Positions 1-8,850 of a DNA stretch of 51,998 nt are shown here, piece after piece. Position 1 is the stretch's first letter; each line of letters opens with the position of its first letter. The notes beneath the pieces were generated by a model, which was given only the letters and a program-made list of their open reading frames with translations, made no database searches and was not told the DNA's origin. Where the stretch lies: positions 1 to 51,998 of the forward strand of contig JAQTPL010000010.1 in NCBI GenBank assembly GCA_028712895.1, read 5' to 3'. The position numbers were made by a program, and so were the translations under genes. Source of the stretch: a bacterium. Lineage in GTDB: Bacteria; CAYTYR01; UBA6262.

Positions 1-1
1 T

Positions 2-658
2 TTCGACAGTCATAATAATCCTCATATATCATACGCGGATTACACCAAAGGATACTATAATTTAAAATACGCGCAATGGACCGGGACAGCTTGGAGTACC
101 TCAACAGTAGATACAGCAGCAGATGTTGGCTGGAGTACTTCATTGGTTTTAGATAGTAATAATAATCCCCATGTTGCCTATACAGACGATACAAATAATA
201 CGGTAAAATATGCGCACCGGACTGGTTCATTGTGGGCTATACAAACAGTTAGTGCAACAGAAATAATCGATGGGCATGTTTCCCTGGCCTTAGATTCTAA
301 TAATAATCCCCATATAGCCTATGCAGCGTACGGTGCATTTCTCCAGGATTTGCGCTACGCCCATTGGACTGGATCAGCCTGGGATATAACCTCTGTTGAT
401 GTAGATATATTCGGTTGGTACGTTTCCCTGAAATTGGACGGCAGTAACAGTCCTTATATTGCCTATTCGACTGATGTAAGTAATAATTATAGCCTGAAAT
501 ACGCTCACCAGACAGGCTCATCTTGGGAGATAACAACGGTAGATTCTACCCCGAATGCCGGAGTATCGATTTCTTTAGCTTTAGACTTTAGCAGTCATCC
601 CCGCATAGCCTATTGCAATGAAGCAGGGGACCTGAAATACGCGACTTGGAATCCATAA
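2..658 (+). CDS. Repeat protein, beta-propeller-like, C-terminal part (5' end outside window)
   Basis: The frame is open from the window edge to a TAA at 656-658, giving 218 residues of a longer protein. It consists of about five repeats of 47-49 residues. Each starts with an LDSNNNPHIAY-like block, continues through LKYAHxTGSxW and ends in a short TVDS-like strand. The DNA of the repeats is also similar, for example around 151-178 and 294-321, so they arose by recent duplication. Repeats of this kind form beta-propeller-like or adhesin-like surfaces in secreted proteins, but no specific function can be given. The last repeat stops after a short TWNP tail. The stop overlaps the next start (TAATG), so the two genes are translationally coupled. 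The signal peptide, if any, lies upstream of the window. Confidence 0.7.
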   Translation, partial: FDSHNNPHISYADYTKGYYNLKYAQWTGTAWSTSTVDTAADVGWSTSLVLDSNNNPHVAYTDDTNNTVKYAHRTGSLWAIQTVSATEIIDGHVSLALDSNNNPHIAYAAYGAFLQDLRYAHWTGSAWDITSVDVDIFGWYVSLKLDGSNSPYIAYSTDVSNNYSLKYAHQTGSSWEITTVDSTPNAGVSISLALDFSSHPRIAYCNEAGDLKYATWNP

Positions 659-1344
659 TGGCAAAAACGTTTTCCAGAATTACGATTACTGTGTTTTTAA
701 TGATTTTTCTTTGTCCTCTGGCGCTCCGGGCAGAGACCAGCCGTTTTGCTCTTGGGCTTGGATATCCATATTTTTTGGTCAGATACGACCCGGTAGAAAT
801 AAAATATGCCACGGGAGACGGGATAAATGTCTTTGCCGGACGGCTCTATCTGAATTTTTACAAGGGTAGCAGGATAAAAGCATTTACCGGAATTGAAGGC
901 GGATATATCAAATTCAATACCCTTGATATCAGGGGGACAGGATATGAAGGGGCGGTATTTATAGGTGGAGAGTATTTTATTACCGAACATATTACCTTGG
1001 CTATGGACCTCTCGCCTACCTATATCGGATTGAAATCAACGGATAATGATAAGGTTGATGGGTATGAACTCGTAGCTAATGCGGCGATATATTACTATTT
1101 TGCTCCAGTCATGGCCAGTAACGGCGCCAAAAAAGGAATGATCGACGCCGATACCTTAAGTAAATCTAACAAGCAAGATTTAATTGAAAAATATAGTGCC
1201 CAGGCAACCCAATACAACGAAGCAGGAGAATATGATAAAGCAATATCAGCCTGGCAACGAGTGCTGGAAATAGACTCGGACAACACAACGGCAAAAGAAG
1301 AAATTGAAAAGACTAAATTCATGATAGCAACAGAGGACGAATGA
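658..1344 (+). CDS. Secreted beta-barrel-like protein with C-terminal TPR
   Basis: This is a 228-residue protein. I chose the ATG at 658 rather than the in-frame TTG at 646 because it directly opens a clean signal peptide (MAKTFSRITITVFLMIFLC, then ALRAE) and overlaps the upstream stop. Residues of about 25-150 are alternating aromatic and glycine-rich strands typical of a small outer-membrane barrel (FALGLGYPYFLVRYD, IKAFTGIEGGYI). About 170-220 is one helix-turn-helix unit resembling a TPR (AGEYDKAISAWQRVLEID). Coupling to the repeat protein suggests both act at the cell envelope. The exact function is unknown. Confidence 0.65.
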   Translation: MAKTFSRITITVFLMIFLCPLALRAETSRFALGLGYPYFLVRYDPVEIKYATGDGINVFAGRLYLNFYKGSRIKAFTGIEGGYIKFNTLDIRGTGYEGAVFIGGEYFITEHITLAMDLSPTYIGLKSTDNDKVDGYELVANAAIYYYFAPVMASNGAKKGMIDADTLSKSNKQDLIEKYSAQATQYNEAGEYDKAISAWQRVLEIDSDNTTAKEEIEKTKFMIATEDE

Positions 1345-1400
1345 GAGGACGAGAAAGAATAGCTGGTAGAACCGGGATAGCAGAAATTGATTAAAAGTAA

Positions 1401-1429
1401 TTGACTTTAACTAATAATTATGATAATCT
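1401..1429 (+). promoter_or_regulatory. Sigma-70-type promoter for gap-pgk-secG
   Basis: TTGACT at 1401-1406 and TAATCT at 1424-1429 are separated by 17 bases. The site lies in the only spacer before gap that lacks a coding frame, about 40 bases before the ATG. The match is good but it was read by eye. Confidence 0.55.
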
Positions 1430-1441
1430 AAAAATTCTTAA

Positions 1442-2497
<1,056 letters not shown>

Positions 2498-2516
2498 AAA
2501 CGATTTCGCGGATTTT

Positions 2517-2589
2517 GGAGAACGGATTACGCGGATTAGTCAAGTTCTGATCTGCGTAATCTGTCTTTAGAATCAGCGTAATCTTCTCC
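2517..2589 (+). repeat. Word-built intergenic hairpin (GATTACGC type)
   Basis: This is an imperfect inverted repeat in the gap-pgk spacer. The left arm 2517-2539 contains GATTACGCGGATTA. The right arm 2548-2589 contains TAATCTG and AGCGTAATC and closes on GGAGAA/TTCTCC. The same GATTAC word recurs at 4928-4941 and, inside a coding region, at 17241 and 17262. It belongs to the family described under findings. Confidence 0.6.
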
Positions 2590-2604
2590 ATGGAGGGAAG
2601 GCAG

Positions 2605-3795
2605 ATGGCGAAATTAACGATAACCGATGTGGAATTAAGCAATAAAAAGGTACTCATGCGGGTTGATTTTAATGTGCCGCTGGATAAACAGCAGAACATT
2701 ACCGATGATACGAGGATCAAAGAAACATTACCTACGATCAAGTATCTCCTGGATAAAAAATGTTCCCTGGTCTTATGCGCTCATTTAGGACGGCCAAAAG
2801 GCAAGCCAGTCCCGGAGATGAGTCTTAAACCTTGTGCTGCTCATTTGTCAAAGCTGGCCGGGGTAAAAGTGCAAATGGCCCCGGATTGTATTGGCGCGGA
2901 AACCAAAAAAATGGCTGATGCGCTGACCCCCGGGGATATCTTATTGCTAGAAAACCTGCGTTTCCATCCTGAAGAAGAAAAGAATGACCCGAATTTTGCT
3001 AAAGAATTAGCCTCCATGGCGGAAGTGTTTGTGCAGGATGCATTCGGTACTGTCCATCGTGCCCATGCCTCCACTGAAGGGGTGACTAAATATTTGCCCG
3101 CTTATGCCGGGTTCCTGTTAAAGAAAGAGATCGATTATCTCGGTAAAGCTGTGGAAAATCCTGATAAACCTTTTGTCGCCATTCTCGGCGGAGCCAAGAT
3201 CAGCGGTAAGATCGATGTCATATCCAATTTATTGAATAAAGTAGATACCCTGATCGTTGGCGGGGCCATGACTTATACGTTCTTGAAAGCTCAGGGATTG
3301 AGTATCGGTAATTCCCTGGTAGAAAATGACCGCTTAGAGATGGCTAAAGAAGTGCTCGCTAAAGCAAAAGAAAAGAAAGTGACTTTCCTGTTACCTCTTG
3401 ATCACTTAATAGCGGATAAAGTCGAAGCCGGAGCCAGATCAGAGATGGTAGGTGAAAATATCCCTGCTGGTATGATCGGTGTTGATATCGGGCCAAAAAC
3501 GATCGCGCTTTTTATTGAAGCGATTAAAAGAGCCAAGACCATTGTCTGGAATGGGCCGATGGGTGTATTTGAAATCGATGATTTTGCCAAAGGGACGATC
3601 GCTATAGCTAATGCTTTAGCTGATGCGACCAAGGCCGGGGCTACCACAATAATCGGCGGCGGTGATTCAGTGGCAGCAGTGGCCAAAGCCGGCGTTACCA
3701 GCAAGATCTCACATATATCGACTGGCGGCGGCGCCAGTTTGGAATTCCTGGAAGGTAAGATATTGCCGGGAATAGCAGCGTTGAAAGATAAGTAA
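2605..3795 (+). CDS. pgk: Phosphoglycerate kinase
   Basis: This enzyme transfers phosphate from 1,3-bisphosphoglycerate to ADP, the first ATP-forming step of glycolysis. The N-terminal motif is [12 protein letters not shown], the nucleotide region contains [12 protein letters not shown], and the C-terminal [11 protein letters not shown] block is followed by [15 protein letters not shown]. The start at 2605 (MAKLTI) is preferred over 2590 because GGAGGGA at 2592-2598 is then correctly spaced as a ribosome binding site. The product is 396 residues, a standard length. It follows gap directly and probably shares its message. Confidence 0.97.
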   Translation: MAKLTITDVELSNKKVLMRVDFNVPLDKQQNITDDTRIKETLPTIKYLLDKKCSLVLCAHLGRPKGKPVPEMSLKPCAAHLSKLAGVKVQMAPDCIGAETKKMADALTPGDILLLENLRFHPEEEKNDPNFAKELASMAEVFVQDAFGTVHRAHASTEGVTKYLPAYAGFLLKKEIDYLGKAVENPDKPFVAILGGAKISGKIDVISNLLNKVDTLIVGGAMTYTFLKAQGLSIGNSLVENDRLEMAKEVLAKAKEKKVTFLLPLDHLIADKVEAGARSEMVGENIPAGMIGVDIGPKTIALFIEAIKRAKTIVWNGPMGVFEIDDFAKGTIAIANALADATKAGATTIIGGGDSVAAVAKAGVTSKISHISTGGGASLEFLEGKILPGIAALKDK

Positions 3796-3802
3796 AAACG
3801 AT

Positions 3803-3865
3803 TACCCGCCAAAGAGCGCCGGCGGGCGCGGCACAGATTTAAAGAGATCCGCCTGAGGCGGACCG
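3803..3865. repeat. GC-rich mini-palindromes upstream of secG
   Basis: The pgk-secG spacer holds two short palindromes. One is CCCGCC...GGCGGG near 3806-3827 and the other is TCCGCCTGAGGCGGA near 3849-3863. The same types recur in the tRNA patch at 4512-4533, 4776-4790 and 5191-5212, where one sits inside a disrupted tRNA. They look like a dispersed family of units of about 15-22 bases. Confidence 0.55.
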
Positions 3866-3889
3866 GGATTAAAAAGATAGGAGAAAAAA

Positions 3890-4339
3890 ATGTTTGTATT
3901 CTTGGTATCAATACACATCTTAGTGTGCATCTGGTTGATAGTCATTGTGCTTTTACAGGCAGGGAAAGGCGGGGGATTATCCGGTTTATTTGGCGGGGGC
4001 AGTTCTCCTGAGACTCTTTTTGGCGGCGGCGGGGACACTACCATGAAGAAGATCACTACGGTATCAGCTGTCCTCTTCCTGGTCACTTCAACATTGCTCT
4101 ATGTCTATGTTGCCAGGCAGGATTCCAACAGTGTAGTGAAACCAATGGCAGCTACTTCTACTCCGGTAGTCCCGGCAGCTGCACCAGCAGCATCACCGGC
4201 TGCGCCGCCTGCTCCGGCAGCTAAATCAGCGCCAGTTCCTGCTGCTAAACCAGCACCTGCGGCTCCAGCGGCTCAGACAGCACCGGCGCCGGCACCAGCT
4301 GCTGTTCCGACTCAACCAGCAGCTCCGGCGGGTAAATAA
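3890..4339 (+). CDS. secG: Preprotein translocase subunit SecG with Ala/Pro tail
   Basis: SecG is a small helper subunit of the SecYEG export channel in the inner membrane. The first membrane helix spans residues of about 1-22 and the second about 53-75 (ITTVSAVLFLVTSTLLYVYV). Between them is the glycine-rich cytoplasmic loop GKGGGLSGLFGGG with SPETLFGGGG, which is diagnostic. After residue 85 the protein ends in about 60 residues made almost wholly of Ala and Pro with scattered Lys, making it roughly twice the length of a minimal SecG. GGAG lies 8 bases before the ATG. Position after gap-pgk is a common arrangement. Confidence 0.92.
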   Translation: MFVFLVSIHILVCIWLIVIVLLQAGKGGGLSGLFGGGSSPETLFGGGGDTTMKKITTVSAVLFLVTSTLLYVYVARQDSNSVVKPMAATSTPVVPAAAPAASPAAPPAPAAKSAPVPAAKPAPAAPAAQTAPAPAPAAVPTQPAAPAGK

Positions 4340-4397
4340 AAAGTAAAATATTATCTTCGAAATGACAGATAATTATTTTTTAATAATGAATAAATTT

Positions 4398-4479
4398 GCG
4401 AGGATGGCGGAATTGGCAGACGCGTACGCTTGAGGTGCGTATGGTTAACACCGTGAGGGTTCAATTCCCTCTCCTCGCA
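4398..4479 (+). tRNA. tRNA-Leu(GAG)
   Basis: The acceptor arms GCGAGGA (4398-4404) and TCCTCGC (4472-4478) pair fully. The anticodon stem TACGC/GCGTA encloses the loop TTGAGGT, giving anticodon GAG. A variable arm and a T arm with GAGGG/CCCTC are present. The CCA end is not encoded. It decodes CUC and CUU. Confidence 0.95.
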
Positions 4480-4601
4480 AAAACTTCCCAAACCCTGCTC
4501 AAAGGGGCTCCCCCGCCAACGAACTTTGGCGGGTTCGGTCGGCGATTTTACTCCGTAAAATCTGAAGCATCGACCTCACTATTATCCCTTGGGAAGTTTT
4601 T
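4479..4601. repeat. 123-bp inverted-repeat element 3' of tRNA-Leu
   Basis: Perfect 13-bp terminal inverted repeats (AAAAACTTCCCAA at 4479-4491 and its complement at 4589-4601) enclose about 97 bases. Inside are the palindrome 4512-4533 with an 8-bp stem (CCCGCCAA/TTGGCGGG) and a second 8-bp stem at 4544-4562. The right arm ends in a T run. The element could be a MITE-like insertion, or a large terminator and processing structure for the tRNA transcript. Confidence 0.6.
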
Positions 4602-4618
4602 AAATAGAAATAAATTAC

Positions 4619-4647
4619 TTGAAAAACTGGTCCATTTATAGTATAAT
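4619..4647 (+). promoter_or_regulatory. Promoter for tRNA-Gly
   Basis: TTGAAA at 4619-4624 and TATAAT at 4642-4647 have 17-base spacing, and the mature tRNA begins 27 bases further on. The match to the sigma-70 consensus is strong. Confidence 0.65.
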
Positions 4648-4673
4648 AATTAAATACGAGATAGCGCATTAAT

Positions 4674-4746
<73 letters not shown>

Positions 4747-4914
4747 TTTTTCTTCATATGCATAAGTAAAGGGTTTCCGCCAGAGGCGGATAAACTCCGC
4801 AAGTGAGCGCGACCATAGGGAGTCCGCCGAAGTATTAGTGGCGGAAGACTGGCCGGCGACGAAGGAAGGCCGCGCATACGGCCTGGGTGAGGAGGAACCC
4901 CGTCTCCTGCTCCA
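4747..4914. mobile_element. Possible small insertion bounded by tRNA-Gly 3'-end direct repeats
   Basis: The tRNA-Gly 3' end at 4730-4746 is repeated with a single change at 4895-4911 and then runs into CCA and a T run, as a native tRNA end would. The 165-base interval between the copies contains GC-rich palindromes (for example 4776-4790) and no gene. This resembles an insertion at the 3' end of a tRNA that restored the gene on one side. A simple segmental duplication would give the same picture. Confidence 0.4.
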
Positions 4915-4997
4915 TTTTTTATGTAACGATTACACCGATTATTGAAAAAGAAACACAGATTAAAGCCACTGCGATTGGGTGCGCAATATATCAAGAT

Positions 4998-5100
4998 TGG
5001 CTAAAAAGTGTTTTTTAGCCAAAACAATCAAAGGAAAGGGTTCAGCGAACCCGTTCTGTGTGGTGAGCGACGATGAAACGGGGAAACCATTGGTTTCCCC
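4998..5100. repeat. Dispersed hairpin repeat, copy 1
   Basis: Three successive stems are visible: GGCTAAAAA/TTTTTAGCC (about 4999-5020), the palindrome GGGTTCAGCGAACCC (5038-5052), and a near-perfect 21-base palindrome at 5080-5100. The first two, with identical spacing, occur again at 24599-24652. Both copies lie upstream of tRNA sequences. Confidence 0.6.
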
Positions 5101-5153
5101 TTGTAGAGCGAACCCTGCGCTTTGATTTGCGAAGCAAACGGCAGGGGAGCGAT

Positions 5154-5247
5154 GGTGCGGTACCCAAGTGGCTAAGGGAGCAGTCTGCAACCCGCCAACG
5201 TTCTTTGGCGGGCAAATCCCTGCCTGACGGCAGGCAGGCGCCCCGCA
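5154..5247 (+). pseudogene. Broken tRNA-Cys copy with two palindromic inserts
   Basis: The 5' half, from the acceptor through the anticodon loop (5154-5190), is identical to the intact tRNA-Cys at 5512. The sequence then departs: the 22-base palindrome 5191-5212 (CCCGCCAA/TTGGCGGG stem) replaces the anticodon-stem 3' side, the variable region and the start of the T arm. CAAATCC of the T loop follows, then a second palindrome at 5220-5237 (CTGCCT...AGGCAG), then the tail GCCCCGCA. Such a molecule could not fold as a tRNA. Confidence 0.8.
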
Positions 5248-5263
5248 TAATGAATGAAAATAC

Positions 5264-5506
5264 ATGATATACTTTGTTTATATATTAAAGAGTTTGAAAG
5301 ATGGAAAACGTTATATTGGATCCACATCAACTTTAGATATAAGGATATTTGAGCATATTAATGGTGGCGTGAAAGCAACTAAAAATAGACGTCCCTTGCA
5401 GCTAATATATACAGAAGAATTTCCAACCAAGTCTGAAGCGCAAGGAAGAGAAAGATACTTCAAGACTGGAGCGGGGCGGGCATTTCTAAATAGAATATCA
5501 AAATAA
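5264..5506 (+). CDS. GIY-YIG nuclease superfamily protein (YhbQ/UPF0213-like)
   Basis: This is an 80-residue, single-domain GIY-YIG protein. The signature strands read FVYILKS and RYIGST, and the conserved Arg/His helix follows (RIFEHINGG). Near the C-terminus GRERYFKTGAGR matches the usual EARAREKKLKxG helix of stand-alone members. It has no strong ribosome binding site. It sits exactly between a broken and an intact tRNA-Cys and is relatively AT-rich, so it is probably an acquired or self-moving unit. Stand-alone GIY-YIG proteins vary between repair and mobile functions, and the cut site is unknown. Confidence 0.85.
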   Translation: MIYFVYILKSLKDGKRYIGSTSTLDIRIFEHINGGVKATKNRRPLQLIYTEEFPTKSEAQGRERYFKTGAGRAFLNRISK

Positions 5507-5511
5507 GTGAC

Positions 5512-5584
5512 GGTGCGGTACCCAAGTGGCTAAGGGAGCAGTCTGCAAAACTGTTATTCGGCGGTTCAAATCCGCCCCGCACCT
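5512..5584 (+). tRNA. tRNA-Cys(GCA)
   Basis: The acceptor arms GGTGCGG and CCGCACC pair. The anticodon stem GCAGT/ACTGT encloses CTGCAAA, giving anticodon GCA. The discriminator is T, as expected for tRNA-Cys. The T arm is GGCGG-TTCAAAT-CCGCC. It is the intact partner of the broken copy at 5154-5247. Confidence 0.95.
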
Positions 5585-5772
5585 CTTGAACTCTCTAAAA
5601 CGATCCTATTTCTACTACGGCGTCATCTTTTTGGCTGCGCCTGCTTCATTCGCTCCTAACTTATCCCGGTGTTGATAAGCTTCGTCGCTCATTCATTGGC
5701 TCGCTCAAAAATATAGCCTCGTAACGTAATAAGATCATTCCAGAAAGCTATTTTAAATTTTAAGGGCAATAA
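5585..5772. other. Spacer without a gene
   Basis: Between tRNA-Cys and the membrane protein gene I see only one weak hairpin (CTTATC/GATAAG near 5660-5680). There is no convincing promoter or coding frame. Confidence 0.5.
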
Positions 5773-6273
5773 ATGACTAAAAAAGACATACTAACATTAG
5801 CTTGTAAAATATTAGGATTATATTTATTAATTATATTATTATTTCAAATTGAAGGCCTTTTACTTAGTATAAGTAGTTTATTTCTGACAAAAGGACAAAG
5901 ATTAGAGATATATCAATCAATAATAATTCTTGTCCCGTTTATTATTTATACTTGCTTAGCCATATTTTTAATAAAAAAGTCAAACATAGTTGCAAATAAA
6001 TTAAATTTGCATGATGATAAAATTATTACAAATATAAATATAACTAAAGATGAATTACAGGAAAGCGCTTATAATATCATTGGCATTGTGTTAATAGCTA
6101 ATGCAATTATAGGAATTCCTAAGCAAGCCATTCGATTTGGAGATAGATTTACTACTGTAATATATACTGGCATTATCATTACTTTAATTCAAATAGTTAT
6201 AGGGATATACCTTGTATTAGGTTCTAAAGGATTAGTTAAACTTATTACAAAATTGAAAGATAGAAAACAATAA
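5773..6273 (+). CDS. Small AT-rich integral membrane protein, unknown function
   Basis: This 166-residue protein has four predicted membrane helices: about 10-38, 50-68, 98-115 and 130-155. A polar stretch between helices two and three contains NINITKDELQESAYNIIG, and the C-terminus is basic. I recognise no family. Its base composition is far more AT-rich than the flanking genes and it rewards A/T third positions. It lies alone between tRNA-Cys and tRNA-Val without an obvious ribosome binding site. This suggests recent acquisition at a tRNA hot spot. Confidence 0.65.
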   Translation: MTKKDILTLACKILGLYLLIILLFQIEGLLLSISSLFLTKGQRLEIYQSIIILVPFIIYTCLAIFLIKKSNIVANKLNLHDDKIITNINITKDELQESAYNIIGIVLIANAIIGIPKQAIRFGDRFTTVIYTGIIITLIQIVIGIYLVLGSKGLVKLITKLKDRKQ

Positions 6274-6299
6274 TTATTTTGAGAAGTAGATTACTTATC

Positions 6300-6373
6300 G
6301 GGCAGTTAGCTCAGTTGGTTAGAGTACTTCCTTGACATGGAAGGGGTCACAGGTTCGAGTCCTGTACTGCCCA
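6300..6373 (+). tRNA. tRNA-Val(GAC)
   Basis: The acceptor arms GGGCAGT and ACTGCCC pair. The anticodon stem CTTCC/GGAAG encloses TTGACAT, giving anticodon GAC. The T arm is ACAGG-TTCGAGT-CCTGT and the discriminator is A. CCA is not encoded. Confidence 0.95.
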
Positions 6374-6437
6374 TATTTTCGAGTAATTCGCGTATTTTCA
6401 TTCGGTCCTTATTCGCTAAAGAGGTGTTTTATATAAT

Positions 6438-8168
6438 ATGGAAAAGAATGAAGAGAACCTGCAAGCGTTAAGACACTCAGCTTCACATGTAATGGCTCAC
6501 GCAGTCAAAGAGCTGTATCCTGAGGTAAAACTGGCCATTGGCCCAGCTATTGCCGATGGTTTCTATTATGATTTTGACAAGAAAGAGCCATTCACCCCGG
6601 AAGACCTCGAAAAAATCTCCCAAAAAATGAAAGAGATCGTCAAACAAAACCTCAAATTCGAACATTATGAGAAACCCCGCGCCGAAGCTATCAAATATTT
6701 CCAGGATAAAGGCGAAAAATACAAGGTAGAACTTATTAATGACCTGCCTGACGCGAATATGTCTTTTTATAAACAGGGAGATTTCATTGACCTGTGCAAA
6801 GGGCCGCATACTAACTATACCGGCGGCTTGAAACATTTCAAGCTGTTGAGCGTAGCTGCAGCCTATTGGCGGGGAGATGAAAAAAGGGAAAGTTTACAGC
6901 GCATCTATGGCACGGTTTTCTTTACCAAGGAAGAGCTGGACGCTCACCTGAACCTGTTAGAAGAGGCCAAGGCTCGCGACCACCGCAAACTGGGCAAAGA
7001 ACTGGACCTGTTCAGTTTCCATGAAGAGGCAGGACCGGGATTGGTTTTCTGGCATCCCAAAGGGTCATTGGTCCGCAAGGTTATTGAAGACTTTTGGAAA
7101 AATGAACACCTGAAGAACGGGTACAATCTTCTTAATACACCGCATATAGCTAACCTGAATATCTGGAAAACCAGCGGGCACTGGAATTTCTACCGCGAGA
7201 GCATGTATTCCCCGATGGATATAGATGGCCAGGATTACATGATCAAGCCGATGAATTGTCCTTTTCATATCCTGATCTATAAAACGCAATTGCGCAGTTA
7301 CCGGGAGCTTCCTATCCGATATGCTGAATTGGGGACAGTGTACCGCTATGAGCGCAGCGGGGCTTTGCACGGATTGATGAGGGTGCGTGGCTTTACCCAG
7401 GATGATGCTCATATCTACTGTCGGCTGGACCAGCTGGAAAACGAGATCATTGATGTCATAAAATTCGTACTGTTCATCTTGCAGACATTCGGGTTTAAGG
7501 AATATGAAGTGTATGTCAGCACCAGGCCGGAAAAATATGCCGGTGAACTGGCACATTGGGAAAAAGCTACCGCGGCTTTAGAAAATGCCCTTAAAGCTGT
7601 AGGTTTATCCTATCAGCTAGATCCTGGAGAAGGGGTCTTTTATGGGCCAAAGATCGATATTAAAATAAAAGATTGCCTGAATCGTGCCTGGCAATGTTCT
7701 ACTATCCAGGTGGATTTCAATCTGCCTACTGCTTTTAAAGTAGAATATATCAACGAAGAAAGCAAGCCTATCCAGCCAGTGATGATCCACCGGGCATTGA
7801 TGGGCTCGCTGGAACGGTTCTTTGGCGTGCTGATCGAACATTATAAGGGGGCTTTTCCGGCTTGGCTTGCTCCGGTACAAGCCAAAGTGCTGAATATCAC
7901 TGATAGCCAGGAAGAATATGCCAGAAAAGTCTTTGTCCAGCTAAAAGAGCAGGGTATTCGCGCTGAGTTGGATATACGCAATGAAAAACTGGGGATGAAG
8001 ATCAGGGAAGCACAGCTGGCCAAGATCCCCTATATGCTGGTAGTAGGTGATAAAGAAAAAGAAAATGGCACAGTAGCCTTACGCCGGCGCAATAGCCAGG
8101 AACAAAAAGTGATGCCCTTGTCAGATTTTATCAGCCTGGCCCTGGATGAGATCAACAATAAAAAATAA
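6438..8168 (+). CDS. thrS: Threonyl-tRNA synthetase lacking the TGS domain
   Basis: This enzyme charges tRNA-Thr with threonine. The 576 residues begin directly in the editing domain, with its HSASHVMAHA and DLCKGPH metal and catalytic motifs intact. The class II core follows, with MNCPFH (zinc Cys), RYERSGALHG (zinc His) and MIHRALMGSLERF (third zinc ligand and motif 3). The C-terminal anticodon-binding domain ends at the stop. Compared with a typical ThrRS of about 640 residues, the N-terminal ubiquitin-like TGS domain is missing. No ATG or ribosome site that could add it is visible, because tRNA-Val lies just upstream. Confidence 0.95.
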   Translation: MEKNEENLQALRHSASHVMAHAVKELYPEVKLAIGPAIADGFYYDFDKKEPFTPEDLEKISQKMKEIVKQNLKFEHYEKPRAEAIKYFQDKGEKYKVELINDLPDANMSFYKQGDFIDLCKGPHTNYTGGLKHFKLLSVAAAYWRGDEKRESLQRIYGTVFFTKEELDAHLNLLEEAKARDHRKLGKELDLFSFHEEAGPGLVFWHPKGSLVRKVIEDFWKNEHLKNGYNLLNTPHIANLNIWKTSGHWNFYRESMYSPMDIDGQDYMIKPMNCPFHILIYKTQLRSYRELPIRYAELGTVYRYERSGALHGLMRVRGFTQDDAHIYCRLDQLENEIIDVIKFVLFILQTFGFKEYEVYVSTRPEKYAGELAHWEKATAALENALKAVGLSYQLDPGEGVFYGPKIDIKIKDCLNRAWQCSTIQVDFNLPTAFKVEYINEESKPIQPVMIHRALMGSLERFFGVLIEHYKGAFPAWLAPVQAKVLNITDSQEEYARKVFVQLKEQGIRAELDIRNEKLGMKIREAQLAKIPYMLVVGDKEKENGTVALRRRNSQEQKVMPLSDFISLALDEINNKK

Positions 8169-8180
8169 GCGGGGGTAGTT

Positions 8181-8846
8181 ATGAAAAAAGTGTTTTTATT
8201 GATTCTCTTAATACTGACATTGCCGGTTCCCCTCCTGGCGCAAAACCTCACTGAACTGGTAGATATCCCGACGGCAGATATATATGAATCAGGCACCTAT
8301 AATATAAATTTGCGGGTATACGGGGCAGGAAGCGTCCTGACCAGGCTGTTGTTCAGCGTTAAGTTTTTTGAATTAGGGGCCTATCTTGATGTAGATAATG
8401 CTACCGGCAATCTTGACCCGAAAGCCCATGATGTGCAACCACTGGTGAAAATACGCCTTTATCCCGGCGGCCAGATCCTGCCGGCCTTAGCCATCGGTTA
8501 TGAAGGGCAGGGTGAAAATTATTACTTTAAAGAGCCAAGAGGTTTTTATGTTGTTCTGTCCAAGGAGATGCTTATTCCCGGGCTGATGCTGCATCTTGGC
8601 GGTAATAATAAAGATTATACGTATGGATTCGCCGGTCTCAGCTACACCTTTGAAGAACAAGGCAGTGTTTTTGTAGAATATGAGCGTATCCGGAATATGA
8701 ATGACCTGACCAATAACAAGTGTAATGCAGGATTGAAGTTCCAGATAACCCAGGAATTAGGCATGGAATTTGATTTTAAGAATATCGGTAACCGCGGCAG
8801 TGAATATGAACGGGTATTACGTTTTGATTATTCCGGCGAATTTTAG
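8181..8846 (+). CDS. Outer-membrane beta-barrel protein (YjbH-like)
   Basis: A clear signal peptide (MKKVFLLILLILTLPVPLLAQ) is followed by about 200 residues of alternating strands. These begin LVDIPTADIYESGTYNINLR and end FDYSGEF, with an aromatic terminal residue as in barrel proteins. The opening block, describing a set of strands after a TADI turn, resembles YjbH/WbfB-type exopolysaccharide-associated barrels, but the match is only to general layout. The gene starts 12 bases after thrS with GGGGG upstream, so it is probably co-transcribed although functionally unrelated. Confidence 0.6.
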   Translation: MKKVFLLILLILTLPVPLLAQNLTELVDIPTADIYESGTYNINLRVYGAGSVLTRLLFSVKFFELGAYLDVDNATGNLDPKAHDVQPLVKIRLYPGGQILPALAIGYEGQGENYYFKEPRGFYVVLSKEMLIPGLMLHLGGNNKDYTYGFAGLSYTFEEQGSVFVEYERIRNMNDLTNNKCNAGLKFQITQELGMEFDFKNIGNRGSEYERVLRFDYSGEF

Positions 8847-8850
8847 TAGA

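Noticed and set aside
4396-4641. Open frame of 81 codons across tRNA-Leu and the inverted-repeat element
   Set aside because: It is read through a confirmed tRNA and a palindromic element, and has no ribosome site or protein-like pattern.
6374-6437. T-box leader before thrS
   Set aside because: The spacer is only 64 bases and has no T-box core or specifier structure.
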